Assembly: GCA_030015575.1 (NCBI GenBank)
Contig: JASDDO010000024.1
Location: forward strand, 215,904,996 to 215,968,995
Direction: 5' to 3'
Source of the DNA: Agapanthus africanus
Lineage: Eukaryota > Streptophyta > Magnoliopsida > Asparagales > Amaryllidaceae
DNA: 64,000 bases
Positions within the stretch are counted from its first letter, which is position 1, and every line of letters begins with the position of its first letter. A program made the position numbers and the translations under genes. A model generated the notes under the pieces. It worked only from the letters and a program-made list of their open reading frames with translations. It was not told where the DNA came from and did no database searches. Shown here in pieces: positions 62,352-64,000 of this stretch.

Positions 62352-64000
62352 ACACTTGCGACCATACAATACTTCGAATGGAGCCATCTGAATAGTCGCC
62401 TGAAAGCTGTTATTGCACGAAAACTCCACCAAGTGTAGATGATCCTCTCATGAACCCTTAAAGTCTAACATGAAAGTTCTCAACATGTCTTCAAGAGTTT
62501 GGATCGTTCTTTCTGATTGGCCATCTGTCTGAGAATGATAAGCGGTACTAAACTTCAATCGCGTCCCCAAACTTTCCTGTAAACTCCTCCAGAAGTGCGA
62601 TGAGAATCAGGTATCACGGTCGGAAACGATGCTTACAGGTACTCCATGCAATCTCACAATCTCCTGCATATACCGCTCTACCAACGCTTCCGTCGACTGA
62701 CCAACTCGAAACGGTACGAAATGAGCTGCCTTGATCAGTCGATTAATAATCACCCAAACTGCATTGTTGCCCTTTGGACTCCGCGGTAAAGCTGTCATAA
62801 AATCCATGGTTATATGTTCCCACTTCCACTGAGGAATCGGAAGTTGTTGCAATAAACCAGCTACCCTTTGATATTCAGCCTTAACTTGCTGACACACCAA
62901 GCGCTTCGCTACAAAACGGGCAGTCTCCCTTTTCATGCCTTCCCACCAGAAATGCTGTCGTAGATCACGGTACATCTTCGTGCCTCCTGAATGTACGGAA
63001 TAAGTGGAACTGTGCGTCTCCTTCATAATTTCTTCACGAATGTCTCCTTTTGGTACACACAAATGGCTACCATATCACAACGAACCATCTTCATGAATCA
63101 ACAAGTCTGTTCGAAGTCCCGCTTCTACCTGTTCTCGAAACTTCCGCAACCTTGGATCGTGCGACTGTGCTTCTTTAATATTATCGATCAATGACGATTG
63201 TACTTGCAGCTGCATCAACTGTCCTGAAGAATGTGGTAACATGATCTCTAACTGGAATCTCCGAAAATCATCGATAAGCTTCTTCTGTGCAGCCAACATC
63301 CGAATTGCTAGCAACCGACTAGGCGCATCCGGCACTGCATTAACTTTCCTCGGATGGTACTTAAGATCAAGATCATAGTCAGCCATCAGCTCCAACCATC
63401 TACGTTGCCTCATGTTAAGCTCTTTCTGCATGAACACGTACTTTAAGCTTTTTGTGATTGGTGAATACTTCGACCCTTTCGCCCAGTAAGTAATGTCTCC
63501 AAATCTTCAAAGCGAAAATCATTGATGCAAGCTCCAAATCATGAGTTGGGTAATTCTTCTCATGGGTCTCCAACTGTCTCGATGCGTAGGCTATAACCTT
63601 CTCATGCTGCATCAAAACACATCCCAAACCTTTTCCAGACGTGTCGCTGTGAATCACCAATCCTCCGGAACCGTCTGGTACGGTCAAAATAGGAGCGGTT
63701 ATCAATTTTTGCTTCAACGCCTCAAAAGATGACGCACAACTATCCGTCCATACGAACGGTACTTCCTTTCACGTAAGCTTGGTCAATGGCTCAGCTAAAC
63801 GAGCAAAATTCTCCACGAACCTTCTGTAATATCCGGCAAGTCCAAGAAACTTCTGATCTCAGCTACGTTCTTCGGAATCGGCTAATCTTAAACTGCTGCA
63901 ATCTTCTCGGGATCAACGGCGATTCCATCTCCGGATACGACGTGCCCCAAAAACATCACTTCTTCAAGCCAAAACTCGCACTTGCTCATCTTTGCATATA
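62352..64000 (-). pseudogene. E5 Tekay/Del pol: end of RT, RNase H and integrase (continues off the window)
   Basis: The minus strand from 64000 reads [20 protein letters not shown], then [12 protein letters not shown] and IRSFLGLAGYYRRFVENFAR (RT end), with nonsense codons. 63717-63415 is RNase H ([20 protein letters not shown], then [20 protein letters not shown]), with a frameshift at about 63430. 63437-63075 gives [20 protein letters not shown]. 63062-62607 holds the integrase finger, where the first Cys of the CLVC pair is Arg (KRLVCQQVK), and the core start ITMDFMTALPRSPKGNNAVW, then SIVSDRDT. 62606-62352 continues with FSTAYHSQTDGQSERTIQTL and ends in APFEVLYGRKCR, where the Athila insertion begins. 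The C-terminal domain and chromodomain are not found. Confidence 0.87.

Overview
The window is plant nuclear DNA, from a seed plant and probably an angiosperm. The evidence is a CACTA (En/Spm) transposon with a TNP2-type transposase, Ty3/Gypsy elements of the Tat, Athila and Tekay/Del lineages, a Copia-type LTR remnant, and one intact F-box/kelch gene of a plant-specific type. I cannot name the species. About 95% of the window is mobile DNA, mostly nested and decayed. The only protein gene I consider a functional host gene is the F-box/kelch gene at 26248-27354 (minus strand), in a host island of about 2 kb between two Tat elements.

Layout. 1-700: LTR remnant of Copia type. About 1222-13327: decayed CACTA element (TNP2-like gene, a second En/Spm-type gene, subterminal repeats). 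It is split by a 2.88-kb solo LTR (2108-4988, TSD GATTC), by an Athila-like LTR relic (about 7380-8340) and by a foldback element with 295-bp arms (8524-9175). 13807-14595: solo LTR with TSD GTTTC. 14656-25788: a Tat-lineage element with both LTRs and TSD ATCTG (called E1), coding on the minus strand but lacking integrase. 25794-27779: host island. 27780-36126: a related Tat element (E2) that keeps integrase but has lost its gag end. 36127-39269: Tekay-type LTR rich in tandem repeats. 39270-51962: a third Tat element on the plus strand (E3) with a very long LTR made of short palindromes. 51963-55343: LTR of a minus-strand Tekay/Del element (E5) whose pol reappears at 62352-64000. Between the two lies a deleted Athila element (E4, gag-protease plus one LTR).

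The most interesting system is in E1 and E2. Opposite to gag-pol, between pol and the 3' LTR, each carries what looks like an independent transcription unit: TATA box, three exons, plant-type introns and a poly(A) signal, for a protein with a 'putative gypsy type transposon' (Transposase_28-like) domain followed by a coiled-coil-like region. Next come a tandem array (about 14 units in E1, about 5 in E2) and a second antisense gene with its own TATA box. Each array unit can fold into two hairpins, and arms differ between units in a compensating way. All four antisense transcripts end in the same 3' cassette. Antisense extra ORFs are known in the Tat lineage (Grande, Retand). The double gene, the shared 3' cassette and the covarying array are the parts that look less described.

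Two other signals stand out. The Tekay-type LTRs at 2108-4988 and 51963-55343 carry a tRNA-like module with A and B boxes at tRNA spacing, in sense orientation. The E3 LTR contains a family of palindromes with a fixed TTTAA core and arms that change together, plus repeated paired G-boxes. All calls rest on reading the sequence; no database search was run.
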